Assembly (NCBI GenBank): GCA_002368805.1
Contig: DFFH01000040.1
Location: 1-21,318, forward strand
Direction of reading: 5' to 3'
DNA: 21,318 nt
DNA from: Mageeibacillus sp. UBA3781
GTDB lineage: Bacteria > Bacillota > Clostridia > Saccharofermentanales > Saccharofermentanaceae
The notes under the pieces were generated by a model. It had not been told where the DNA came from and did not search any database. It saw nothing but the letters and a program-made list of their open reading frames with translations. A program made the translations under genes and the position numbers. Of this stretch, positions 14,724 through 21,318 are shown one piece after another; positions within the stretch are counted from its first letter, which is position 1; every line of letters starts with the position of its first letter.

Positions 14724-16649
14724 TTACTCCAGGACTGTCTTCAGTTCATCAAGGAAGACCTTGGAAGTGGCATCGGAAGGAAGCTTCAGATCGCCTCTCG
14801 GAGATACATCGACAGATCCGACCTTCGGGCCGTCCGGCAGGCAGGAACGCTTGAACTGCTGAGAGATAAAGCGTTTTAAGAAGTTTTCTTCCCACTTATA
14901 GATCGTGGCATCGTCGTATTCGCCGGCAAAAGCCACCTTCGCCAGACGGTAGATCTTCGAAGGAGCAAATCCCAGACGTACGAAGTAGTACAGGAAGAAG
15001 TCGTGAAGCTCATAAGGTCCTACGAGATCCTCCGTCTTCTGGGAGATGGTGCCGTCTGCTGTCGGGGGCAGAAGCTCCGGAGATACCGGGGTCGCAAGAA
15101 TGTCGCGAAGGACAGATGCGAGCTGCGGCTGTGTATCATTGACACGGTCTGCCTCATATGCAACGATGTGGCGGATCAGGGTCTTCGGAACAGATCCGTT
15201 TACTGCATACATGGACATGTGGTCGCCGTTATATGTAGCCCAGCCGAGTGCAAGCTCACTGAGGTCACCGGTTCCGACGACAAAGGAACCTTCGTCGTTG
15301 CCAAGATCCATGAGAAGCTGGGTCCTCTCTCTGGCCTGGGCATTCTCATAGGCAACATTGTGGTTTTCCGGATCATGTCCGATATCCTTGAAGTGCGAGA
15401 GAACGGAATCCTTGATGGAGATCTCGTCGATCTTCGCACCATAGGCCTTCGCCAGCTCGATGGAATTGTTCTTCGTTCTGGATGTCGTGCCGAAGCAGGG
15501 CATCGTTACGGCATGGATATCTGTCTTCGGAAGGCCCATGATATCAAAAGCACGGGCACATACCAGGAAGGCCAGTGTGGAGTCAAGTCCGCCGGAAAGA
15601 CCGAGGATGACTTTCTTGCTGTTGATATGGGTCATACGGGTAACAAGTCCCATCGCCTGGATCGTGAGGATCTGCTCGCAGCGGCGGGCGATCTCTTCCT
15701 TATCTTCCGGTGCAAACGGGTTCTTGCCGACTTTACGGATCAGGTCGAGATTTTCATTCAGATCCATCGGGAAGGTGATGAAATCGAAGTCAGACTCGGA
15801 AGAGGAATTGGCAAAATCCGTCCTCCAGGAGTCGTCTCTTAATCTCTCGGAAGCCAGGAGCTTAAGGTCGATATCCGTATAGATCGCGCCTTCTTTAAAA
15901 GCACTGCTTCTTGAGAGTTCTCTGCCGTTTTCGAAGATGAAATTTGTTCCTGCAAAGACGAGGTCTGTGGTGGACTCACCGAATCCGGCATTGGCATAGA
16001 TATATGCGGCATGAAGCTTGCGGCTCTGTGCACACAGGAGCTGTGCTGTTTTCTCATCAGAACTGATGGTATAAGGACGACTCGAAAGTGTCGCGATGAT
16101 ATGACATCCGGAAAGTGCGGCATCGACATCGTCAGAGATCGGTGCGCGAAGATCCTCGTCAAACATTACGGAGAAGGAGAACAGGTCGTTCTCGCAGAAA
16201 TAAAGAGGCTGCCCGAAGGAGATCTCGTCGTCGAAGTGCTCGTCGTAGAAGGAGCCGTTGATCTCGTAAGGAGAGAAGTAACGGGACTGTTCTTCGGTAA
16301 GGGTGAGCTTGACATTACATCCGAGGATCACACCTTCGTGGATCACGACTGCAAGATCCAGAAGTTTTCCTTCAATATAAGCGGGAAGACCGATGATAAA
16401 GACGCATCCGGCATCGGATGTCTCCTCTGCGATGCGGTACAGTGCTTCCCAGGCTTTTTCTACAAATGCTTCCTGACGGAACAGGTCTCCGCAGGTGCAT
16501 CCGGTGACGCACAGCTCCGGGAATACCAGAAGGGCGCAATCTTTATCTGCACTGTTTACACAGGAGATGATCGCCTCTGCATTGGCGTCAATGTCTGCTA
16601 CTCGGATCTTCGGTGTGGCTGCTGCTACTCGTAAAAAACCATCTTTCAT
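14724..16649 (-). CDS. nadE: NAD+ synthetase with a probably inactive glutaminase domain
   Basis: 641 aa. NadE turns deamido-NAD+ into NAD+ with ATP and ammonia, the last step of NAD synthesis. The N-terminal CN-hydrolase domain (about 1-290) normally frees ammonia from Gln using Glu-Lys-Cys. Here Glu45 (VFPEL) and Lys114 are in place at the usual 69-residue spacing, but the ICEDLW motif that carries the nucleophile reads MFDEDLR, giving Asp164 instead of Cys. The segment following Lys114 is also short. GFGESTTDLVFAG (222-234) remains typical. The synthetase domain (about 325-641) looks intact: SGGLDST (352-358) is the ATP PP-loop, and VVGTGDLSELALGW (457-470) is typical. It may use free ammonia. 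The ATG overlaps the upstream stop (ATGA), so translation is probably coupled. Confidence 0.9.
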   Translation of the reverse strand: MKDGFLRVAAATPKIRVADIDANAEAIISCVNSADKDCALLVFPELCVTGCTCGDLFRQEAFVEKAWEALYRIAEETSDAGCVFIIGLPAYIEGKLLDLAVVIHEGVILGCNVKLTLTEEQSRYFSPYEINGSFYDEHFDDEISFGQPLYFCENDLFSFSVMFDEDLRAPISDDVDAALSGCHIIATLSSRPYTISSDEKTAQLLCAQSRKLHAAYIYANAGFGESTTDLVFAGTNFIFENGRELSRSSAFKEGAIYTDIDLKLLASERLRDDSWRTDFANSSSESDFDFITFPMDLNENLDLIRKVGKNPFAPEDKEEIARRCEQILTIQAMGLVTRMTHINSKKVILGLSGGLDSTLAFLVCARAFDIMGLPKTDIHAVTMPCFGTTSRTKNNSIELAKAYGAKIDEISIKDSVLSHFKDIGHDPENHNVAYENAQARERTQLLMDLGNDEGSFVVGTGDLSELALGWATYNGDHMSMYAVNGSVPKTLIRHIVAYEADRVNDTQPQLASVLRDILATPVSPELLPPTADGTISQKTEDLVGPYELHDFFLYYFVRLGFAPSKIYRLAKVAFAGEYDDATIYKWEENFLKRFISQQFKRSCLPDGPKVGSVDVSPRGDLKLPSDATSKVFLDELKTVLE

Positions 16650-17836
16650 AATTGATCCTCCTCTTTTTGCGATACGCTGGATGGGGTAAGAATATCGCCG
16701 GCTGCCGGCGGTGTGTTATCTTCTACTGCCGGAGCATCCTGCGGTTCAGAAGGGATCGCCGTTGATCCTTCAGAGACACTCTCTTCCTGAGCATCTTCTG
16801 CTTTATTATATACCTGATCGACAAGTTCGTTAAAGTGGTGATAATACATATCCTGGTTTTCCGGAACAAAACCATACAGTGCTTTTGACTGAGAAGCGAG
16901 GACAGACTTGCAGAGGACCTCGGCAGAAGTCGCGTCCTTGAGCGAGAACTTCACACAATCGTGGTTTCTGGTGTAGAAGAAGGAGTAGAAGATCGCCTGA
17001 CTGCCGCTTGAAACAGCGGAAATACTGGGATACATCCAGATCACATCTTTGATATTCAGAATGGTCGGGGTGCCGGTCGCCTGGACTACATGATCGTTGC
17101 TGACGTAGATATTGGACACATTGAAAACAGGGTTTGCAAATTCTTCGTCCAGATCCTTCAGTGTCATGTTTTCTTTGGCAAGACGGTTTTTCAGAGGCTT
17201 GAGATATCCTTTCGTAAATGCGGTAACGGCGGTCGCGATCGCGCCTCCGAAGATAACGAGAATAATGAGGATGAAGGCTCCGGTCTCGCTAAGAAGGATC
17301 TTCTCCACAGGATAGAAGACAAACTCGGTACTGCATACCTTATCTCTTGCGGACTGCGGAAGTCCGACGTAATCCATGTACTCGTAGCAGAATCGGTAAG
17401 TGGTGGAATCGACCTCATCGAGGAAACCTCTGCAGTTAATGGATTCGGTCAGTACAGAATCATCTCCTGACTCCATATACTCATATGTCTGATCGATGAT
17501 CGCATTTGCTTTTTCTTCGTATTTGTTCGGGATGAAAACGATCAGAAAATAGCTTTCGCCATCATCGTTTTCGGCCGGCGCGAGATAGAAACCGCCGTCG
17601 TCATTGGTTCCGAAACAGTCATAGAGATAGTAAAGTTTTCCCTGATAGAATTTTCCTTCCCTGTAATTGTCGCAGGAAGTGGAAAAAACATTCTTATTCG
17701 CCAGAAAATACCTGGTAGTCTTCGGGATCTGGATGATAGCAAGGACGACTCCGATGAGAAAGATAACCAGTGCAATCAATAAACGTGTGCGTATGTTCTG
17801 TCGTGTGATCTTCTTTACGATGGAAAATTTGCTCAT
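16646..17836 (-). CDS. Two-TM membrane protein of unknown function
   Basis: 396 aa from ATG 17834-17836, which follows an AGAGG site; the frame stays open far upstream (to 18232) but runs through the divergent promoter and peptidase gene. Hydrophobic helices are at about 18-37 and 186-208. Between them is an extracytoplasmic domain (about 40-182) with several Cys (such as 55, 74, 135, 150, 168) that could form disulfides. After the second helix comes a likely cytoplasmic beta-rich domain (about 230-320: FNVSNIYVSNDHVVQATG, LNIKDVIWMYP). The tail (about 345-396) is Glu/Pro/Ser-rich and disordered. The family is not recognised. It overlaps nadE by ATGA. Confidence 0.7.
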   Translation of the reverse strand: MSKFSIVKKITRQNIRTRLLIALVIFLIGVVLAIIQIPKTTRYFLANKNVFSTSCDNYREGKFYQGKLYYLYDCFGTNDDGGFYLAPAENDDGESYFLIVFIPNKYEEKANAIIDQTYEYMESGDDSVLTESINCRGFLDEVDSTTYRFCYEYMDYVGLPQSARDKVCSTEFVFYPVEKILLSETGAFILIILVIFGGAIATAVTAFTKGYLKPLKNRLAKENMTLKDLDEEFANPVFNVSNIYVSNDHVVQATGTPTILNIKDVIWMYPSISAVSSGSQAIFYSFFYTRNHDCVKFSLKDATSAEVLCKSVLASQSKALYGFVPENQDMYYHHFNELVDQVYNKAEDAQEESVSEGSTAIPSEPQDAPAVEDNTPPAAGDILTPSSVSQKEEDQL

Positions 17837-17869
17837 ATTTGACCTCTTTTCAGTGCGAACTGTCCTTCC

Positions 17870-17898
17870 TTGAGAAAAGAACGCATTAAGTATATCAT
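17870..17898 (+). promoter_or_regulatory. Promoter of the M48 peptidase gene
   Basis: TTGAGA (17870-17875) and TATCAT (17893-17898) are separated by 17 bases. The start near 17905 leaves a leader of about 37 bases with AGGAGC before the ATG at 17942. Confidence 0.55.
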
Positions 17899-17906
17899 AA
17901 TATACT
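17889..17906 (-). promoter_or_regulatory. Palindrome with minus-strand extended -10
   Basis: AGTATAT and ATATACT form a perfect inverted repeat around CATA. On the minus strand it contains TGATATACT (17889-17897), an extended -10 for the membrane protein-nadE-methyltransferase operon. It overlaps the plus-strand -10, so it could also be an operator acting on both genes. Confidence 0.45.
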
Positions 17907-17941
17907 GGAATTGAATTAAAAGACAGGAGCGGTATAAAGAT

Positions 17942-18901
17942 ATGGACAACCGTGTGAATCTTCTGAATATGACAGATAGTGCTTCTCCCGCTTCGACGGC
18001 AAAAGCACCGCAAGGAGGACTCCCGCCGTTTTCGGTAAAAGAGATCCGCTCTTTCCGTCACAAAGCGGAAATGCCGATCTATATCACTATGGTCGTTCTG
18101 AATATCCTGATGTTCGTGTTCGGAATCATCGTCTGCATCCTCGCATTCAGTAATGAAGGACCGCTGACCAACTCGGCCGGTGATTTTGTAAAAGAGGAGA
18201 TCCTCGGGATCAATCGCTTCGTCGAGATCCATCAGCAGCTTCTGGTGACGCTGATCGGCCTTCCGTTCATTCTTCTGATAGCCGCATATCTGTACTATGC
18301 GCAGTATCGGGCAAATTCCATAAGGATCACGGAGAAGAATTTCCCGGAGATCTATGCGGTCGTCGAGGAGTATTCCCGGCGCCTCGGCATGAAGAAGACT
18401 CCGAAAGTCTATCTGACGCAGGAGAACGGTCTTTTAAATGCATTTTCGACATTTATCCTGAGAAGACAGTATGTGGTCCTTCTGGCGGACCTCTTTGAAG
18501 TGGCATATCTGGAACATCACGATCTGGAGAGCATCAAGTTCATCATCGCGCATGAGATGAGCCATATCCGCCTCCGTCACGCGACATTCTTATATCAGCT
18601 GAGTATTCTTTTTGCGAACTATATACCGATCATGTCTTCTGCACTTTCCCGTGCCAGAGAATACAGCTGTGACCGTGTGGCACAGCATCTGGTCGGAGTC
18701 AGCGGAGTCGAGCCGATGCTCGCACTGATCGTCGGCAAGCACCTGTATAAGAAGGTCGATGTCGAGGACTATGTCACGCACTGCCATGAGACACGCGGCT
18801 TTTTCGTCTTCGTTCTGAATCTTATGAGCAGTCATCCGATCATGCCGAAGAGAATCCAGGCACTTCTGAAGGAATCCGGAAGCGGAAGACTCTTTTTCTG
18901 A
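17942..18901 (+). CDS. M48 family membrane metallopeptidase
   Basis: 319 aa. The zinc site is HEMSH (204-208), with Glu240 in SRAREYSCD as the likely third ligand, the pattern of M48 (HtpX/Ste24-like) peptidases. Two clear membrane helices precede the catalytic domain (about 46-70 and 101-121), and a further hydrophobic stretch (about 216-235) follows the zinc helix. A Pro/Ala-rich N-terminal segment (about 12-30) is likely cytoplasmic. M48 enzymes degrade or process membrane proteins, and HtpX acts in envelope quality control. The length is similar to HtpX. It is transcribed divergently from the membrane protein-nadE operon. No clear terminator follows (18902-19003 shows only weak hairpins). 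Confidence 0.88.
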   Translation: MDNRVNLLNMTDSASPASTAKAPQGGLPPFSVKEIRSFRHKAEMPIYITMVVLNILMFVFGIIVCILAFSNEGPLTNSAGDFVKEEILGINRFVEIHQQLLVTLIGLPFILLIAAYLYYAQYRANSIRITEKNFPEIYAVVEEYSRRLGMKKTPKVYLTQENGLLNAFSTFILRRQYVVLLADLFEVAYLEHHDLESIKFIIAHEMSHIRLRHATFLYQLSILFANYIPIMSSALSRAREYSCDRVAQHLVGVSGVEPMLALIVGKHLYKKVDVEDYVTHCHETRGFFVFVLNLMSSHPIMPKRIQALLKESGSGRLFF

Positions 18902-19003
18902 GGGTAAAGCCGGATAACGGAACAACCATTCATGCAATTTGGACAAAATCATCTTGCAAAAATCGAAGGTTGAAATGAAAAAGTAGAAAAAACGTTTTTG
19001 CCG

Positions 19004-19034
19004 TTGACAAGCGCTCCCGAAACCTTTTTACTAT
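19004..19034 (+). promoter_or_regulatory. Promoter of the citrate-synthase-like gene
   Basis: A consensus TTGACA (19004-19009) is followed by TACTAT (19029-19034) after 19 bases, longer than ideal. The leader (about 19040-19087) has a small GCAC/GTGC hairpin. Confidence 0.5.
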
Positions 19035-19087
19035 ATATGCGCACAAAGACGTGCAGCTTACTATTTTGCAAGCAGGAGGAACAAAAC

Positions 19088-20485
19088 ATGAAAAATATCG
19101 CGCTGAGTAACAAGAGCAATCTTCTTGAACAGGATCCGTACCAGTACACACTGCAGGATGTCGAGAAGCCGGAGCTTTTCCGTGAACTGTTCCCGTATGC
19201 CGAAGTCCCGAAGATCGCTTATAACTATAGAAAAGTTCCGATGAATATGCCGGAAAAGATCTATATCACAGATACCACATTCCGTGACGGACAGCAGTCC
19301 CGTGCACCTTATACCACCCAGCAGATGGTGGAGATCTATAAGATGCTGCACCGCCTTGGCGGTCCGAAGGGCATCATCCGTCAGACGGAGTTCTTCGTTT
19401 ATTCCCATAAGGACAGAGAAGCGCTCGAGCAGTGCATGGCTCTCGGATATAAGTTCCCGGAGATCACGACATGGATCCGTGCGACTAAGTCTGACTTCGC
19501 GCTCGTTCGCAATATCGGCATCAAGGAAACAGGTATCCTAGTTTCCTGCTCTGACTACCACATCTTCAATAAGATGGGTCTTACCCGTCAGCAGGCGATG
19601 GATAAGTATCTCGGCATCGTAAAGGATGCCATCGATGCAGGACTTCGTCCGAGATGCCATTTTGAAGATATCACACGTGCCGACTTCTACGGCTTCGTAG
19701 TACCGTTCGCGACCGCTCTTATGAGACTGTCCGAGGATAGCGGTATTCCGGTCAAGATCCGTGCCTGCGATACCATGGGCTATGGTGTTCCGTTCGCGGG
19801 TGTTGCTCTGCCGAGATCCGTATCCGGTATCATCTACGGTCTGCAGCACCATGCCGGTGTTCCGTGCGAGATGCTCGAGTGGCACGGCCATAACGACTTC
19901 TATAAGGGCGTCGTCAATGCTTCCACCGCATGGCTTTACGGTGCGCAGGCGGTTAACTGCTCGCTCCTGGGTATCGGTGAGAGAACAGGTAACGTACCGC
20001 TTGAGGCAATGGTATTTGAGTATGCACAGCTCCGTGGCACACTCGATGGTATGGATTCCCGCGTGATCACCGAGATCGCGGATTATATCTCCCGTGAGAC
20101 ACACTATGAGCTGCCGCCGATGACTCCGTTCGTCGGAAAGAACTTTAACGTAACGAAGGCCGGTATCCATGCAGACGGACTTCTGAAGGATCCGGAGATC
20201 TATAACATCTTCGATACAGAGGCTCTTCTGGACCGTCCGCCGCTCGTTGCCGTCAGCAATGTATCCGGACTTGCCGGTATTGCCTGCTGGATCAATAACT
20301 ACTACCGTCTGGCCGGTGAGAATACTGTCAGTAAGAAAGACCCGTTCATCTCGAAGATGAAAGAGTGGATCGATAAGCAGTATGACGAGGGCCGTATCAC
20401 CGTGATCTCCGATGAAGAGATGGTTCATCTTTTTGAGGAGTGTGCACCGGAAGTATTTGCGAAAGTGGCACGTTCGAAAGTCTGA
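19088..20485 (+). CDS. Re-citrate synthase / 2-isopropylmalate synthase family enzyme
   Basis: 465 aa. GCAGGAGG before the ATG at 19088 selects this start over in-frame codons further up. It is an HMGL-like TIM-barrel acyl transferase: TDTTFRDGQQSR (61-72) at strand 1, HFEDITRADFYG (191-202), CDTMGYG (227-233), and the metal-binding WHGHNDF (265-271, His266, His268), then GIGERTGN (295-302). A 55-residue N-terminal segment precedes the barrel. LeuA normally reads LRDGEQSPG at strand 1; FRDGQQSR with the long N-terminus resembles the Re-face citrate synthase group (e.g. Clostridium kluyveri CKL_0973), often annotated as 2-isopropylmalate synthase. No LeuA-type C-terminal regulatory domain is evident. 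It would make citrate from acetyl-CoA and oxaloacetate. The exact substrate is inferred from pattern memory. Confidence 0.8.
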   Translation: MKNIALSNKSNLLEQDPYQYTLQDVEKPELFRELFPYAEVPKIAYNYRKVPMNMPEKIYITDTTFRDGQQSRAPYTTQQMVEIYKMLHRLGGPKGIIRQTEFFVYSHKDREALEQCMALGYKFPEITTWIRATKSDFALVRNIGIKETGILVSCSDYHIFNKMGLTRQQAMDKYLGIVKDAIDAGLRPRCHFEDITRADFYGFVVPFATALMRLSEDSGIPVKIRACDTMGYGVPFAGVALPRSVSGIIYGLQHHAGVPCEMLEWHGHNDFYKGVVNASTAWLYGAQAVNCSLLGIGERTGNVPLEAMVFEYAQLRGTLDGMDSRVITEIADYISRETHYELPPMTPFVGKNFNVTKAGIHADGLLKDPEIYNIFDTEALLDRPPLVAVSNVSGLAGIACWINNYYRLAGENTVSKKDPFISKMKEWIDKQYDEGRITVISDEEMVHLFEECAPEVFAKVARSKV

Positions 20486-20491
20486 TATAAT
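20483..20491 (+). promoter_or_regulatory. Extended -10 promoter overlapping the citrate-synthase stop
   Basis: TGATATAAT is a perfect extended -10 whose TGA is the stop codon of the upstream gene. No consensus -35 lies 17 bases upstream. A start near 20498 would give the next gene a leader of about 33 bases. Confidence 0.5.
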
Positions 20492-20530
20492 GTTTTTGAT
20501 ACTTTGATCCGATCAGGGATGGAAAACATT

Positions 20531-21318
20531 ATGGATGATTCAAAAAAAAGCAATAGGAAGAATATCCTGATCCTGGCCGGCGTATTGATCGCCGCGCTGG
20601 GATTGCTTGTTTTTATGGCCTTTGCCTTCTTCGGCCTGGGCGAGAAACTTAAGTATATGAGCTATACGAAGATCAGCTGCACAGAGGATCTTCAGAAACT
20701 GAAAGAAGATCCCGACGGCAAGTTCCTGCTGACTTCGGATATCGACATGAACGGTATGGAATGGAAGCCGTTTTCCTTCAGCGGAATACTCGATGGACAT
20801 GGCTATACGATCTTCGGCCTTACGGTCACCTCGACAGGAGAGGCCAGAAGAGATACCTACGATGGCAACCTGAAGTCTTATTCCACTGCGCTTGCCGGCA
20901 TGTTCGATTCCCTGGATCAGGCACAGATCAGGGATCTGACGTTCCGTGATTCGCATGTGGATATTACTTCCGATGAACCGTGCTTCGTGGGAACTCTTGC
21001 CGGCTATATGAGTGATTCGAAGATCACAAATGTCAATGTGATCGGAGATGTCTATCTTCGCGCCCATGACCGGATGTTCGGTGTCGGCGGTGTCGTCGGC
21101 TACGGGTATGGTTCTTTTACCGGGGTGCAGACGGATGTCACACTGGTCTGCATCGATACAGACAGAACTACGAAGGATGAACAGTTCATGGGAGGGATCT
21201 GCGGCGCAGGTTACCCGGATATCGTGAACTGTACGATCGATATTGACGGGTATGTTTCCGAACACGGGTACACGCATAACGGAGGCATGATCGGCCTTTA
21301 TATGTTTTCTCCCGAGGG
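20531..21318 (+). CDS. GLUG/beta-helix-like membrane-anchored protein (3' end missing)
   Basis: 262 codons are visible and the gene runs off the window end. An in-frame ATG at 20519 is an alternative start; neither has a good RBS, though the start at 20531 follows an AGGGATGG. A short basic start leads to one membrane helix (about residues 11-35) with the rest outside. The visible ectodomain shows GLUG-type beta-helix repeats: FLLTSDIDMNGMEWKPF, then GILDGHGYTIFGLTV, GTLAGYMSDSKITNVNV, GGVVGYGYGSFTGVQ and GGICGAGYPDIVNCTI, each about 20-45 residues apart. Such proteins are surface adhesin-like. The function and the remaining repeats cannot be seen. Confidence 0.75.
   Translation, partial: MDDSKKSNRKNILILAGVLIAALGLLVFMAFAFFGLGEKLKYMSYTKISCTEDLQKLKEDPDGKFLLTSDIDMNGMEWKPFSFSGILDGHGYTIFGLTVTSTGEARRDTYDGNLKSYSTALAGMFDSLDQAQIRDLTFRDSHVDITSDEPCFVGTLAGYMSDSKITNVNVIGDVYLRAHDRMFGVGGVVGYGYGSFTGVQTDVTLVCIDTDRTTKDEQFMGGICGAGYPDIVNCTIDIDGYVSEHGYTHNGGMIGLYMFSPE

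Noticed and set aside
15003..15842. 279-codon plus-strand open frame opposite nadE
   Set aside because: It is antisense to a clearly conserved gene and resembles no protein family.
17837..18232. N-terminal extension of the minus-strand membrane protein to 18232
   Set aside because: It would run through the divergent promoter and into the M48 gene; the RBS and natural membrane-protein start are at 17836.
18902..19003. Possible terminator after the M48 gene
   Set aside because: Only a weak TGCAA/TTGCA pairing with no proper T-tract was seen.
19538..20428. 296-codon minus-strand open frame opposite the citrate-synthase-like gene
   Set aside because: It is antisense to a conserved TIM-barrel gene, with no RBS or family pattern.

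Overview
The window looks like chromosomal DNA from a Gram-positive, Clostridia-type Firmicute of mid GC content. The signs are strong AGGAGG-type ribosome binding sites, a T-box leader in front of pheST, a PheS with a Cys-pair insert, a lipobox lipoprotein, perfect Spo0A-type boxes (TGTCGAA) in an intergenic region, and a Re-citrate-synthase-like enzyme. I cannot fix the family or genus. No tRNA, rRNA, CRISPR array, transposase or phage gene is visible.

Layout, left to right. (a) 1-870: a DUF4230-like membrane-anchored protein ending in a structured 3' region and a terminator. (b) 898-4350: an SLC13/ArsB-type permease, a cytidylate-kinase-like enzyme, argC (short type) and queT, the last two coupled by a TAATG overlap, closed by a terminator. 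(c) 4348-6313: a small accessory-looking pair, an HTH regulator and a Cys-repeat lipoprotein. The HTH gene lies between two near-identical hairpins. (d) 6333-10231: a promoter, a Phe-specific T-box leader with a UUC specifier, then pheS and pheT and a terminator. (e) 10240-11778: three 0A boxes, a promoter, a structured 5' leader, a zinc-ribbon protein with a Pro/Val repeat, and a conserved protein of unknown function, closed by a terminator. (f) 11833-13487: an FMN-dependent alpha-hydroxy-acid dehydrogenase-like protein and a HAD phosphatase. (g) Minus strand, 17836 down to 13459: a two-TM membrane protein, nadE and an RlmI-like rRNA methyltransferase, tightly spaced, the last converging on and overlapping the HAD gene. 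(h) 17870-21318: a membrane M48 metallopeptidase, a Re-citrate/2-isopropylmalate synthase-family enzyme, and the start of a membrane-anchored GLUG/beta-helix-like surface protein cut by the window end.

Most genes are housekeeping: aminoacyl-tRNA synthesis, arginine and NAD biosynthesis, queuosine precursor uptake, rRNA methylation. The observations most worth a second look are: (1) the NAD synthetase keeps the full two-domain length, but the glutaminase nucleophile Cys appears to be Asp; (2) the zinc-ribbon operon sits behind three perfect 0A boxes and a structured leader; (3) the hairpins flanking the HTH gene differ by a compensatory base-pair change, and the HTH stop codon lies in the loop of the second; (4) the citrate-synthase candidate could close an incomplete TCA branch.
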